Assembly (NCBI GenBank): GCA_022266195.1
Contig: WHVY01000001.1
Location: 13,888,001-13,952,000, forward strand
DNA from: Tetranychus cinnabarinus
Lineage: Eukaryota > Arthropoda > Arachnida > Trombidiformes > Tetranychidae
Direction of reading: 5' to 3'
DNA: 64,000 nucleotides
This document shows positions 1 to 11,404 of this stretch, in pieces. The translations under genes were made by a program, and so were the position numbers. Positions within the stretch are counted from its first letter, which is position 1. Every line of letters starts with the position of its first letter. The notes under the pieces were generated by a model. That model worked only from the letters and a program-made list of their open reading frames with translations. It had not been told where the DNA came from and ran no database searches.

Positions 1-878
1 GTTGAATATAATCGAAATAATATATATAGATGAATCTAAATTAATAATGTACAGAACAATTATTTTATAGAAAATTATCACAGTGAAAATCTTTATAACA
101 AAGATAGGATCAATCCACACAAACCAGAGTTAACCTGATGATATCCATCAGTTGTTTTTTTCAATTTTACCGCCTTAGCTGACTAGAAGATTTAACATCA
201 GTCTAAGAGTATGAAAATAAAGTCAAGCAAATATTTGATTATTAATTATCGATCATCTAATTAAATCATCGAGTCATGGTCGAAACAACTTTTGATTACT
301 CAATTTAACAAAGTAAGTTTAAAATACTGACCACTCTTTGGAGAATATTGTTTTTTATAAACTGTGTTACCGCTCTTTTCTCATTGAAACCCATTGGAAA
401 ACTTGTCAACATTGGAATAATTTATTGTTAATATCCAAAATCTTGTGCTTCCCATATTTGTATGCTATTGAACTTGTTTAATTACAAACTGTCTTTATTG
501 TCAGTTCAGTTAATTAGCTGACCTTGGATGACAGCTAGCGTGAATATAAACCTGTCCATTCCTTATATTGACCACTCTTTTTACCTTTTGTTTCATCTCT
601 TCTCAACTGGTTTCTATTTTACACAATTTCTTTTGACACGTTTACCATTGTATTCAATGATCGGATTCACTTCTTTGCGAAATTGTGCTTGCCTTTTGGC
701 ATTTTGGCTTATTTATTTTGTTTGAAACTGTTTAAATTGTTTACTTTCTCATTTCAGCCTCAACACAAATTTGTTTTATTTTAATACTGATTTCATCATC
801 ATTAACGACTCAACTTTGAATGAATTTTTCCATTCGTCATTTGGTTCACCTGAAATCAATACGTGACATTTATTCAAA
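1..878. other. Intergenic / 5' flank of ALG10
   Basis: AT-rich sequence with no recognisable gene. The short open frame at 528-725 has no family resemblance and lies in what is probably the ALG10 promoter and 5' UTR. No RNA gene or repeat was recognised. Confidence 0.5.
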
Positions 879-2649
879 ATGTCTCAATTTTCGGACACAG
901 TCAAAACAAATGGGTCTGCCACTCAACTCCAGCCTGATCATCTGTTTAACAAAATTGCTGCAATAATAGGATTCACGTATCTTACCTCTTTGCTGAGTAT
1001 TTACATGCTTGTCAATGAAGAAGTCCAAGAGCCATACATGGACGAAATATTTCACATTCAACAAGTTCGTTCTTATTGTGTTCATAATTTTACATATGTG
1101 AGTTATTTTATTTCTTCCGAACGACAACAAAATTCTTCATGTATAGCATTTATATAATATCTAACTTCATGTCTTATTATCAGTGGAATCCTAAAATAAC
1201 CACTCCTCCTGGACTTTATTTCACAACATGGGTTCTATTCAAACCTGTATCGGAGTTGATTGCCTTTGCCGAAGAAGATCCAAATCGCAAGTGCCCTGTT
1301 CCTTTGGTTCGCTTCATAAATTTACTTTTTGCTGTTGGAAATGTCTTACTTATGTATCTCATTAGCTCAAAACAAAACAAATATACAGCTGTAAGTTTTG
1401 GTCTTTATGACACATTCCGTGTTTTCATCATTTTGGACATTATCTCATGTTAATTCATTTTCTATTTTCTTTCGTTTTTTACAACAGCGAATGAGTCGCA
1501 TCAAAACTTTGGTTTCAGCCGTTTCATTATCAACAACTCCAGCTTTATTTTTCTTTAATTTTCTATTTTATACGGACTCTGGTTCCCTTTTCTTCATACT
1601 TGCCATGTATTTTATGCACATAAGTGACCGAACTTGGACCGCGTCACTATTAGGACTCGTTTCTCTATTTTTCAGACAAACAAATATTGTCTGGTGTTTC
1701 TTTTTCGCCTCTTATTCCTCTCTAAAAGTAAGGTTCAAACATAATTGTGCTTTTCAATTCACTTTTACTAAATCTTTGCTTCATCTGCTTATTTTCACAG
1801 ATTCTCCAATCAGCTCTTGAAAGATCCAAAAAACGCTCGCGGCTTTTATCTAATTTAATTTCATCTATACCTCAAATACTCCTTAGTCTAGGTGGATATT
1901 TAATAACTGGATTACTATTCGGTTTATTTTTGTACTACAATCAAGGTATTTCAATTATAAATGTCTCCTCTTTGTACCTAACTCAATCAAGCTCATTTTT
2001 CTAATTTTAAATTTTCTTTTCATCCCTTGTATCTTACTCAGGTATCGTTCTTGGAGATAGAAGTGCTCATCAGGCTACTTTTCATCTGGCACAAATTGTT
2101 TATTTTCTCTTCTTTACTTGTCTTTTTGCCGCTCCTTGGATTTTACTTATCAATAATTTGCGCAGATTTATTTTATATTGTTACCAAAAATCGACAACAG
2201 TTATCGTAATATCAATTGCTTTATTTCTCATAATCAAATATCAAAACTCGCCACATTCCTATTTGTTAGCTGATAACCGGCATTACACTTTTTATTTGTG
2301 GAGAAGGATACTTGGTAGTGAAAAGTATTTCATACGATTTTCCTTGATTCCTGTGTGCCTTTTAACAAGCTTGTCTTTCATTAGTTTGCTTCATCGAAAG
2401 GACAATATTTGGAAATGTTTGTTCATATTATCTATTTGCATAATAACAATACCGCAAGAGCTTTTGGAATTTCGGTATTTTGTGCCTGCTTTTGTCATTT
2501 GGAGGTTGAATATCGCCTCAAATTCATCCATGTCGTTAACTCTGGAACTTGCTTTCAATATTTTTATCAATTCTTTAACATTGTACATGTTTATTCTTAG
2601 GCCGTTTCAATGGCCAAACAGCAATGAGCTTCAACGCTTCATGTGGTGA
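879..2649 (+). CDS. ALG10: ALG10, dolichyl-P-Glc alpha-1,2-glucosyltransferase
   Basis: ER multi-pass glucosyltransferase (GT59) that adds the last, alpha-1,2-linked glucose to the lipid-linked oligosaccharide used for N-glycosylation. Five exons splice in frame: 879-1097, 1184-1390, 1488-1727, 1801-1945 and 2042-2649, giving 472 residues, which is the usual family length. The luminal signature PYMDEIFHIQQ is at about residues 50-60. It is followed by WNPKITTPPGLY across the first splice junction and GIVLGDRSAHQA across the fourth, all typical of ALG10. Many hydrophobic segments follow. All introns are GT-AG. The start is the first ATG in frame with the signature. It is convergent with PEX10 on the other strand. 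Identity is based on family motifs, and the exon ends are read directly from splice signals. Confidence 0.95.
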
Positions 2650-3513
2650 AAAATATTTATTAAAAACTTGATGCTTCAACACTCTTTTACATTTTTCATG
2701 ATCTCTCTTGTAGTCAACTCGAAAAAATCAGACTGAGCGCGAACGCTCTCAAGTATTGTTTTGTTAATAAATCCATGTCAATCTAAAATCTAAATTGAGT
2801 CACTGATAGAAGCGGTCATCGGTGAAAATTAGAGCTTTGGGCTGAATCTGGATAATTTGAGTGTCATAATTTTGTATAATTACTATCGAAAATTTTTGGG
2901 AGTTCAAAGCAGACCTCTAACCTTTTTGCTATGAAAAAATCTTGAAAAATAGCTAACATCGATGTAAGAATAAAATACCTTTAACGCTGATTAAGCGAGT
3001 AAACTGAACACTATAAACATTGTAGTGGGGTCACTATGATCTTTCATGAATCTTTTAAATCTATTGTCCATTTAAAGTCATAACTTTCAAATGAAATGAA
3101 AATACGAGTTATTCGGAAAAGGAAAGCAATCCCTTTTTCACGGGAATGGGTTAAGCTAGGGAAATGAAATTTATCGAGAATAAGGCATAGTTCATTATTA
3201 TTTCGAGAGTATAATTGGTAAATGTTGGTGTTATTTGCAGATCTGTACGCAAATATTCTTGCGAGGCCATCTTCATAACAATATTTGAGTGAAATTCAGT
3301 TGAAATGTATCCATTTATTTTGAAAAAGTAAGCCCAAAATATTTTTCATTTTATCATAACATTAAACAAATGTTAAAAAATCAATTTAATCACCGGGTAA
3401 GGCACAAAAACAAAATAAATAAAATCTACAAATGATTCTTTAAGCCCCAAAACATATAAATTATTCACAATATTTACTCGGCAACCCAGCTCGAGAAACG
3501 GTTAATGACAGTA
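2650..3513. other. Intergenic between convergent ALG10 and PEX10
   Basis: Contains the 3' ends of both genes and AT-rich sequence with several AATAAA-like signals. No gene or structured repeat was seen. Confidence 0.5.
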
Positions 3514-4335
3514 TCAATTGTTTATGTAAATCAGTTTTTGACCACCATCAATTTGAGTACGACAAATAGGACAGAATTTCTTGATAGAAATCCATTGACA
3601 AATACAAGTCCAACAAAAAAGATGACCACAAGGTGTAGAAGTTGTATCTTTTCTGGATGACCAGCAAAGTGTGCACCTAGGACCAGCAACAGATACCTCC
3701 GCTGATTCAGTACTTTGTTGTTGAGCCTTTTCCTTTTCATATTTTTTGATTCTGTAAGCGATCATCATTGACAAGCCAAATTCAAGAGTTGACAGCAATC
3801 CTAATAAGCGGTAAAACTTTCGATAATCATCAGTCAGTCTAGTATAAGTAGCGTATTTAACGTTAGAGATTCTCTTGGAAAAATGGTAAAAACTTCCAAA
3901 AATATAAAAGAGTATCAAATTGATGTGTTGTAATTTTTCCAAAATAAATAAAACTGAATCTTTCTCCCATTCTTCAGAGTTTCTCATCAATCTTGGAATG
4001 ATTATACTGGTAATCAATGGATAAATGCAATTAACACCAACCATAATTGTTCGACGCAATTTAGAAGGAATTTTAAAACCAATTTTATTGGAGCCATCAA
4101 TTTGAATGAGAGAAGTGTACTCTTCGCCTAAGGTTTGTAATCCTGATAACGTGGTCAATATATAGTATGATAAGGGCGCAATTAAATTCAGTTGTCTTCT
4201 ATAGCGAAACAATCTTTGCATTCCAATAATTTTTTGAAACAGGAAAGACCATTGATTTTCAAGCCATTCAATATATTCTTCATCTTTTTTAGAGCTTATT
4301 ACCATTAAAACCGGTGAAGGCTTACTCAATGCCAT
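3514..4335 (-). CDS. PEX10: PEX10, peroxisomal RING E3 ligase
   Basis: Peroxisomal membrane RING-finger ubiquitin ligase of the PEX2/PEX10/PEX12 complex that recycles the import receptor PEX5. The coding region is a single exon of 273 residues. The N-terminal Pex2/Pex12-type domain includes TTLSGLQTLGEEYTSLIQ, a PEX10 hallmark, and hydrophobic segments follow. The C-terminal C3HC4 RING begins CTLCWSS, contains PCGHLFCWTCI and ends CPICR. An open frame continues upstream to 4575, but it is crossed by an acceptor (AG at 4357-4358) and a donor GTGAGT at 4440-4445. I therefore start at MALSKP (4335) and treat 4445 upward as a 5' UTR exon. That upstream exon and its flank are duplicated at 7672-7903. 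The product is slightly shorter than the vertebrate protein. Confidence 0.93.
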   Translation of the reverse strand: MALSKPSPVLMVISSKKDEEYIEWLENQWSFLFQKIIGMQRLFRYRRQLNLIAPLSYYILTTLSGLQTLGEEYTSLIQIDGSNKIGFKIPSKLRRTIMVGVNCIYPLITSIIIPRLMRNSEEWEKDSVLFILEKLQHINLILFYIFGSFYHFSKRISNVKYATYTRLTDDYRKFYRLLGLLSTLEFGLSMMIAYRIKKYEKEKAQQQSTESAEVSVAGPRCTLCWSSRKDTTSTPCGHLFCWTCICQWISIKKFCPICRTQIDGGQKLIYINN

Positions 4336-4404
4336 GTTGAGTATATCTAGAGTTAACTGAAAGAACAAGAGATAAAATACCGAATTAATAGGAAATTCAT
4401 GAAA

Positions 4405-4651
4405 TAAATGAGTTGACAATAAAATATAGAAAAGACAAGACTCACCCAGAGAGTAGAGTAGAAAGACTACATTGCAAGTGTCAACAAAATAAACTGTAAC
4501 ATTGACTATTAAATACGAAGGTAATATTAGCTGAATGAAGCCATTGATGATGAACTCATTAGTAAACAGAAGCAATAAAGAAAAGTATTAAAAAATAACA
4601 AACAAATCAACTATTCCCAGGTCATAACACGCGGTCAATTATTATTGAATA
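4405..4651 (-). promoter_or_regulatory. PEX10 5' UTR exon and promoter, duplicated copy 1
   Basis: This segment holds the inferred PEX10 5' UTR exon (donor at 4445) and its upstream flank. It reappears at 7672-7903 in the same orientation with only a few substitutions and one small indel near the donor. The match ends abruptly at about 4651, just before the DNA transposon at 4700. Confidence 0.7.
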
Positions 4652-4699
4652 CAGTCACCATATAACTCTTTACTTAAATATTACTCTTTGGTTTTATTC

Positions 4700-5114
4700 T
4701 AGTGTTTCACCAATATCTTTTTTTCAATTAATATTATCGATATTTTTGCTTCGATATTTTATCGATATTTCCAGCAATATTATCGATATTGAAAAATCTG
4801 CTTAGTTTACATTTTGGTCAATCTTCAGCCAAAACGAAGCCTAAAAACGCTGTAATTTTGTCGTTTCTAGAATCATTACCTGAATCCTTACTTCAAATAT
4901 CATCAATATTTGCCAAAAAAATAACTTTTCATAGCAATACAGTCAATTAAAAATTATTCAATCTCCAAATGTTTACACCAAATTAAAATATTTTCAATAT
5001 ATTTCAATATTTTTTCAATATTTTTCAATAAAAATATTATCAATAATATCGATATTTGCTCTTGCAATATCTTTTCTTTCAATTGATATCTTTTTTGGAT
5101 ATCGTGAAACACTA
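4700..5114. mobile_element. hAT-type MITE with 8-bp target duplication
   Basis: Non-coding 415-bp element. Its terminal inverted repeats begin TAGTGTTTCAC, with 11 matching bases and then imperfect pairing. It is flanked on both sides by the 8-bp direct repeat TTTTATTC (4692-4699 and 5115-5122). An 8-bp duplication with TAGTG ends is characteristic of the hAT superfamily. The interior is very AT-rich with repeated ATCGATATT-like motifs and has no transposase. The paralogous flank upstream of the related gene at 44590 has the site without the element (44356-44363), which confirms insertion. Confidence 0.9.
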
Positions 5115-5347
5115 TTTTATTCCATTATGTAACTAAAAATCAAAATTAAGATCATAGATGGCACTCAACTCTATGGTAAATCGTTGTTATTAGTTACACA
5201 AGGGTTTGAGAAAGAGTTCAAATAATTTTAGAATTTGAATGTTAATTACTTTTTTTTCTCATTAATTTAAAAGTGCAGTTATTTAAATTTAAATATCTAC
5301 TCTTGTTTTCTTTTTTGGTTTGAATCTAAATGTTCCCTTAGCTAATC

Positions 5348-5843
5348 ATGACTAATCGTGAGAAGGAAGAGTTGACATCGTTCCTTATTAAGGTAAAGCT
5401 ACCTCCTGCCGTTTTTGTTACCAATCGAATGGGAAATCAGAAAAGGTTTATATGTCGGGTAAGTGTCAATTTTTAATTGAATAAATTACAATGATTACCT
5501 TCTGATATTTGATTTACCAATTTTGATATTTTACTAGATTACGGTTAAAAATCTTGATTACGTTGGCATTGGTAAAGCCAGTAATAAAGAACAAGCAGAG
5601 AGTATTGCTGTTCGAGATCTCATTGCTCATTTGCGATATAAAGGCTCAATAGATCAAGACACTTTGTCTTCCTGTCCACCTGTTATTCAACCTGAATCTT
5701 CAACAATACACGACCCCACACCTGACTTTAAGGAAAGTAAGACGTTTTGGTTCGACCGTAAGCCGGATGTAAAAAAAGAGCAAGATTCAGATTCAGAGCC
5801 AGAATTTGACATTTACGCTGATCCATACGGTCCATGGAGATGA
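5348..5843 (+). CDS. Short dsRBD protein related to the DHX9/MLE N-terminus
   Basis: Two exons (5348-5458, 5538-5843) give 138 residues. Residues 1 to about 75 form a double-stranded-RNA-binding domain resembling the first dsRBD of DHX9/Maleless. Seen features are the ITVKNLDYVGIGKASNKEQAE core and the basic, alanine-rich C-terminal helix. The tail is acidic and of low complexity and contains ESKTFWFDRKPD. There is no second dsRBD and no helicase. It is closely similar, including intron position and upstream flank, to the longer paralog at 44590-46509, but it ends where that protein continues. It may act as a free dsRNA-binding protein or may simply be a truncated duplicate. Its open frame and splice sites are intact. 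The hAT-type element at 4700-5114 lies in its promoter. Confidence 0.75.
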
Positions 5844-6064
5844 TATTCTTCGACTGTTATTAGCTTGTAAGCAATACTTTGATCATACAAAGTCACAGTA
5901 AAAATTAAACTTCAATAAAATCAAAGACGCCAATGAAAAACTTGACTGTAAATTTTCTCTCTCTTGTCTCTTCCCGTTCTCTTATCTAATTCATAAAAGT
6001 AGAGGGCTGGTAGACAGCCTAGAGCGAAAAAAATGACACTATGAGAATATTGACTTATCACTTT

Positions 6065-6815
6065 TTATTCTTTGTAAAGATTATGGCATTTGATATAATC
6101 AAGAACAGTTTCATATGTAAGGTCCACAGGATAATTCCCTCCTTTAATTGCAGATCTGTAAAAAGACGAATGAATAATTTTAAAATAAATTCAAATAAAT
6201 AAAAGAAAGCAAATTATCTTACCTGACTTTTGTAGAACTGTCATCATTTGGCAAACAATTGTTAGCAATCACAATGCTATCTAGATGTCGAGATAAAATT
6301 GTGTGAGATGATACAAATTTATCTGCATTCGACCCTGATCTAGGAATAATAAAAAGTTTGTAATTCGTGGCAATGTTTTCTAAATCTTTGTCAGCCCAAA
6401 GTCCAGGAATGGCCATACTTTCGATCAAATCAGCTCCACAAACCAGCCATAATTGTGTCGATTCGCCAAATGTTATTTTCATGTTGTTTGAATGATGATT
6501 GAGAACCTTGATTGTGGTTTGCCACTCTTTTTGTTCAGATTCCCATGGATTGCATTCAACCCACTCCTTCACACCATCTTCATTCAAAGCAAGATTGATC
6601 ATTTTAATCCTATGAAAACTTGGAAGCAAATTTTTTCTCTTGACATGGTAAAGATCACTAACTGGTGATATTATTCCTTTGACAACCGATCCATTGAATT
6701 TTTGATTATCGACCATAAACTGTTTGAAAATTTTCAACATTTGCAAATGCATCCTTGTTACTGGATTGAAGGACCCGCACATAAGAGCTATAATCGGTTT
6801 ACTTGTTCTAGTCAT
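6065..6815 (-). CDS. NMNAT: NMNAT, nicotinamide mononucleotide adenylyltransferase
   Basis: NAD biosynthesis enzyme that joins NMN and ATP. Two coding exons, complement(6065-6155, 6223-6815), give 227 residues, a little shorter than animal NMNAT1-3. The nucleotidyltransferase motif CGSFNPVTRMHL is near residues 13-24, and the C-terminal SSTKVR motif, which contacts ATP phosphates, spans the intron. The internal segment LWLVCGADLIESM, with GLWADKDL after it, matches the family core. The start at 6815 is the first ATG before the active-site motif. A splice acceptor just upstream (AG near 6827-6828) implies a spliced 5' UTR. The upstream exon is possibly the duplicated PEX10-type leader at 7672-7903. 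Confidence 0.94.
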
Positions 6816-6827
6816 CTCAACAGATCT

Positions 6828-8648
6828 GTAATTAAAAAAGTATTAAATTAGTATAAGAAATTTCACATAAATCGTGTAGAACTCATAAATGTTTGATATT
6901 TTGTAATACACTTGACTCTCTCAAATCTTGCCAGTTGAAAACCGTTGATGAGAGTCATCTATGATTAAAAAGTGGAAGATTATGATTATGACTATGATTA
7001 AAGAGGCAACTACATACTGTAATAGTAAAATGAAATTGTAATTAAACCGAGTCATATTAAATTATCAAAAGAATATACTTTACTCACATAAATCTAGCTT
7101 TGATCCTCTTAATTAAGCTCTTCTGTTGAAAATCAGCAAAGGTTGGATTTTTTCTTTGACAGCTTTTAGGCTCAGTCTCAAGTGCAGTACGATTTGTTTA
7201 TTGCATAATGCAATTTGCATCACTAGACGGTTCGATTAAACTAATTGATAAGATAATTAAATGGATTTCCTGAATGATTTCAGTATTTCTATAAGCCATT
7301 AAACCATTAAGAGACTACCTCCAACTTCTTCCTTGTGTAGCGCCATGACGAAAGCTTTCGAATCTGGAAATAAATGAATCATATGGTAAATATTGATAAC
7401 AATATTGAAATATCAAAAGGATATTTTTGAATAACACACAGTCTCAATCAAAGAGCAATTAATATCTAGAGCAATAAAAGGGGTATTACTCTAGAAGATT
7501 CGTTATTTAATCTTGGCATAAATAAATAGATTCAAAGTGTCAAACATTGTACTGGTAATGTTTCAAATGGTTTAAACTTTCAATAAAAATTCTTTGTTAA
7601 ACAAGAATGTATTCCAATTCTGACAGCAGATTGAGACACACACCCTTGAATTAAATATGAATTTCAATAAAATGAATGAGCTGACAATAAAATATGAAGA
7701 CTTACCAAAAGAGAAAGACTACATTGTAAGTGTCAACAAAATAAACTGTAACATTGACTATCAAATATGAAGGTAATATTAGCTGAATGAAGCCATTGAT
7801 GATGAACTCATTAGTAAACAGAAGCAATAAAGAAAAGTATTAAAAAATAACAAACAAATCAACTATTCCCAGGTCATAACACGCGGTCAATTATTATTGA
7901 ATATATTAGATGCGTACGTGACTGTAAACATGAACATCCAGCTATTGAGGATGATAGGGTAGATTAAAGATGATGTTGTTGATGATGATGATGAGAGTGT
8001 AGATGATTAAGTTAATGGTGATTTTAATTTAGCTATTGTTTAGCCATCAATAATAAGGAAAAGTAAAGAGTAAAGGAAGGATAGAAGAAGGTGTGCAAAA
8101 GGGAACCAAAAAGAGAGGGAAGAGCAAGAAGTCAAACAAGGTGAGATCACAGCTGAGAGTTTGGTTAAAGGAGTCTTCAGTAAGGTTATAGGGATAGGAT
8201 TCATTACGGATGATAAAAATGATGTTTGTAATTATTTCGGAATTAAGACGAACGGATGATGTTAAGGGGGAGAATCATCATCATCAATAACATCATAAGT
8301 TTAGTAATTAATTGCTTTTTATAGCTGTTTAATTATCAGATAACTAACCAACAAAAAATGAATGTAATTTCTAACAGACTTTTCTACTGTGCTTCTGATC
8401 TTGGTTTTCCCAATAATCACGTCCACCAGTTAACCTTTTTGTCGTTCAATACATTTTTTGTTTCTAAATATTTTTATTTTCTGTTAGTAATTTCATTGTT
8501 ATTTAATTTATTTAGTAATTAATATTTATACTTAACTCTACAGTGCAACTACAAATTAAAGCTAATCAAAAGCTTGTGCTCCTTCAAAAAGTAACCTATT
8601 CTGGTTGGCTTTTTTTCTTTTGTTCAACATTTTGTTCAACACACCAAC
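6828..8648. other. Long intergenic stretch upstream of NMNAT
   Basis: Holds probable NMNAT 5' UTR and intron sequence, the duplicated PEX10 leader at 7672-7903, and a small GAT-rich run near 7960-8000. A donor-like GTGAGT near 7082-7087 on the minus strand may end a leader exon. I do not see a further gene. Confidence 0.5.
7672..7903 (-). promoter_or_regulatory. Duplicate of the PEX10 leader/promoter upstream of NMNAT
   Basis: Near-identical to 4405-4651 in the same orientation. It retains a splice donor (GTAAGT on the minus strand near 7704-7709) at the position of the PEX10 leader donor. It lies about 0.9 kb upstream of the NMNAT start codon on the same strand, so it could supply the NMNAT promoter and first exon. 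That role is inference; the duplication itself is directly visible. Confidence 0.75.
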
Positions 8649-10147
8649 ATGGTCCCAACATTGTCCACTTTAAGATTTTCCGGTCTTAGAAATGGAATTA
8701 TATTCGCTCAGTTAATTGTGATTATTGCCTTCCTGCCATTCAGTAGTCATCAAAGATTATCAGGTTTGTATAAAATTTACATTTATTTCATTGTTTCTTT
8801 CCTGGTCCTCTAGTCAGATCGCTCAAGCTAAACTGGTATCACACCGAGATTGCTAAGCCGGCTTGATGCCGAGTGTTTCAACTCTGCTTTTGATTCTTCA
8901 TCGTTCTAATTGATGTTTTTTCTTTCATTCTCTTTTCAGATGATCTTATAGTTATTTATTCAACCGGTCCGTGTTTGATTTTGAAATTTTTTTCAAGTAC
9001 CCAAAATGGTTCTTTAATTCCTAGGTCAAAAAAATTGGAAGTACCATTGAGTATCGACGGTAAACCATGCAGTCAAAATGATCTTGGATGGATTACATCT
9101 CTTGATTATTTTATTGAACCATCAACTGGTGATATAAATCTAATATGGGGAGATTCTGAATCTCAATCATTATGGAGTGGTCGATTGAACTCATCCAATA
9201 ATTTAATTAGTGATGTCAGACAATTGAGTGATTCTTCAAATAGTAAAATTGGATCTCATATTAGAAGTTTAATTTATGATGAAAAACGTGGTGAATTGTT
9301 TGCTAGCTTACCCCTATTACAGAGAATAGAAAGAGAGGATCTCATAAGTGATATATTGCCGAATGATGGTGATAAAATTGTTAAAATCAATAGGAATGTT
9401 ATAATTGACAATGTTGATATTGGTAAAGTGCTTTACGATGAAACGCTGGATAAGTTATACTGGATCGAGTCAAAAAAATGTATCTGGTCCGGATCACCAC
9501 GATCGCAAGAAAAAAATCTACTTATGTGTGCAAATCAAACTGATGGATTAATTTATTCATTCGTTATTGATAAAGAGTCTCATGAAATTTACGTTTTCTA
9601 TGGAAATGGTAAAATTGAACGTCTTTCTGGTCCAGATGGGTCATCACGTAATCTCATTATAACCAATTGTCTTGCCGGTGAAAAGTATAATGATGCAAAA
9701 TTTTATACAATTGAAATGTTTAAACATGAAAACTACATACGATTTTATGCCAGTGATACACAACATTACGCATTCCGGCAAATCACTTTAACCAAAGGTA
9801 ATCGTTCTGGTCAACCTGGTATAGAGGACGAAGAAAAATATTTTCTGGATGTGCAAAATTCTGGTATCTTATTTACTGACCAGCCAAATATTTATGATTT
9901 TGTTTTCTTAGCTGATAAATTTGATAATAGGTCGAACCAAGTGCCAAATAATTCTACGGATTCAAGATCATCACCCAAAGTAACCTCAATTTCTTCAACC
10001 TCAGGAGAAACAATTATCAGTATAAATATGCGAATTTATGCTCTTGTTATTTTCATCCCTGCTTGCATTTTCATTTCATTAGGATTATATACAGTGTTAT
10101 ACACGAAAAGTAAAGTGTACACACCATTTACTTACAATAAATTTTGA
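8649..10147 (+). CDS. Type I membrane protein with YWTD-like beta-propeller
   Basis: Two exons (8649-8763, 8940-10147) give 440 residues. The N-terminus has a hydrophobic signal sequence at about residues 15-33. The extracellular part has spaced segments resembling propeller blades, for example KVLYDETLDKLYWIES, which is an LDL-receptor class B (YWTD) type strand, and DINLIWGDSESQSLWSG. A Ser/Thr-rich stalk precedes a transmembrane helix at about residues 404-426 (IYALVIFIPACIFISLGLYT), followed by a short basic cytoplasmic tail. I do not recognise the specific gene. Exon 1 encodes just the signal region, with a phase-1 intron. It is probably a surface receptor or adhesion protein, and the propeller assignment is moderate. 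Confidence 0.75.
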
Positions 10148-11404
10148 TTCTCCTGATTGGAAATATCTTAACCAACGCCTTTCATTGATTTATCATAATC
10201 CAACTTCCATTGTCTTTACCAGTTACCGGTTTCTCGACTGACTTACCATTGCTACTGTAGTGACCAGAATTAGATGTGAATTTATAAAGTCATAATTTCA
10301 GTTGGTATCAAACTGTTGAATTGGTGTTGCAATCTGGATCCAGTTTTTGCATGTTAAACCCACAAGTTAACTAATCAGTACAATTTGATTATGAGAGTTG
10401 TTTGATCAATTAATATGATTGTAGAGTTAAAAATGAGTTCACTGAATTAGAGGCGAAAGAAAAGCCAACCAAAGTGGATCCAGCTTTTACATCTATTTTT
10501 CATTTCGAGAGCAACCTGATTAAGGTAATTTAGTTAGACAAGGGTAATAAAATCAACAAGAAAAGCTAAACTGTTCAAGTTGATTCGTTGGTTCAACAGT
10601 AACTAATGAAATTCAGAACCAAATCTAATTGAACAAAGGCAGGAAAAAACATACACACTGACTCACACACACACAAACCCAAACCCAAACTGTAATCCTT
10701 CAAAATATATACATAAGACATTAGATATAAAAATATAAATAAGCAATTGATCAATTGAATTAAGAAATGTAAGCTACAAATTGAATTGAAAATGTCATGA
10801 ATTGATTATCCTGGAATAGTAGCCAAATGAGTTAAACCTTGCCAGATGAATTTTGTTAGTAAAAAATATGAAAATCAAAATGGCGTTTAATGTTTAATTT
10901 AACATATAATGAATGATTCCAATAATAAATGATGAAAAGAGAGAAAAGCCAATGATTGAAAAATTAAAGGGGAAAAAGATGAGATTATAATTGAAAATCA
11001 CACAATTTAATGGGAAAATTGAACACACACAAACCCACTAAACATTATACACTGGATTATACACAGATCCCTGCGTCTCCCATTTGGTTTACAATTTGCT
11101 TTAAATTCCCAATTATGCTTTTAATCATCTTTCTCTCATTTAGTTAGTTTGAATGATTTATTAATGAACATGATCACCATTCAAAAAATCATAAAATGTT
11201 TCATACATAACTGTTGTTTTACATCAAGAGTTCATTTGGTTTTACCTCAATTTCAACGTTTCTTTCAAGTTTGCCATCACAATTAAAATCGATATTTGTT
11301 GATTTGTTCATCTGTTGGTTTTGTCGGTAAAAATAAACTCAAAAAAGAGACGCAAAAAGAGGAAAAAGTAAAGAATAAGAAGAAGAAACATTTTCTTTAC
11401 AGAA
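10148..11404. other. Intergenic, 3' flanks
   Basis: Probable 3' UTR of the propeller gene followed by AT-rich sequence with a short CA-rich run near 10655-10680. No gene was seen before the convergent allatostatin gene. Confidence 0.45.

Noticed and set aside
528..725. 65-codon open frame upstream of ALG10
   Set aside because: Low-complexity hydrophobic translation of AT-rich sequence with no family resemblance. It lies in the probable ALG10 leader.
4338..4575. N-terminal extension of PEX10 to 4575
   Set aside because: The extension contains a splice donor and acceptor, does not match the PEX10 N-terminus, and its upstream part is a duplicated non-coding leader.
8975..10147. Propeller protein starting at 8975
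   Set aside because: That position is not an ATG. An upstream exon (8649-8763) with an ATG and signal sequence splices in frame.
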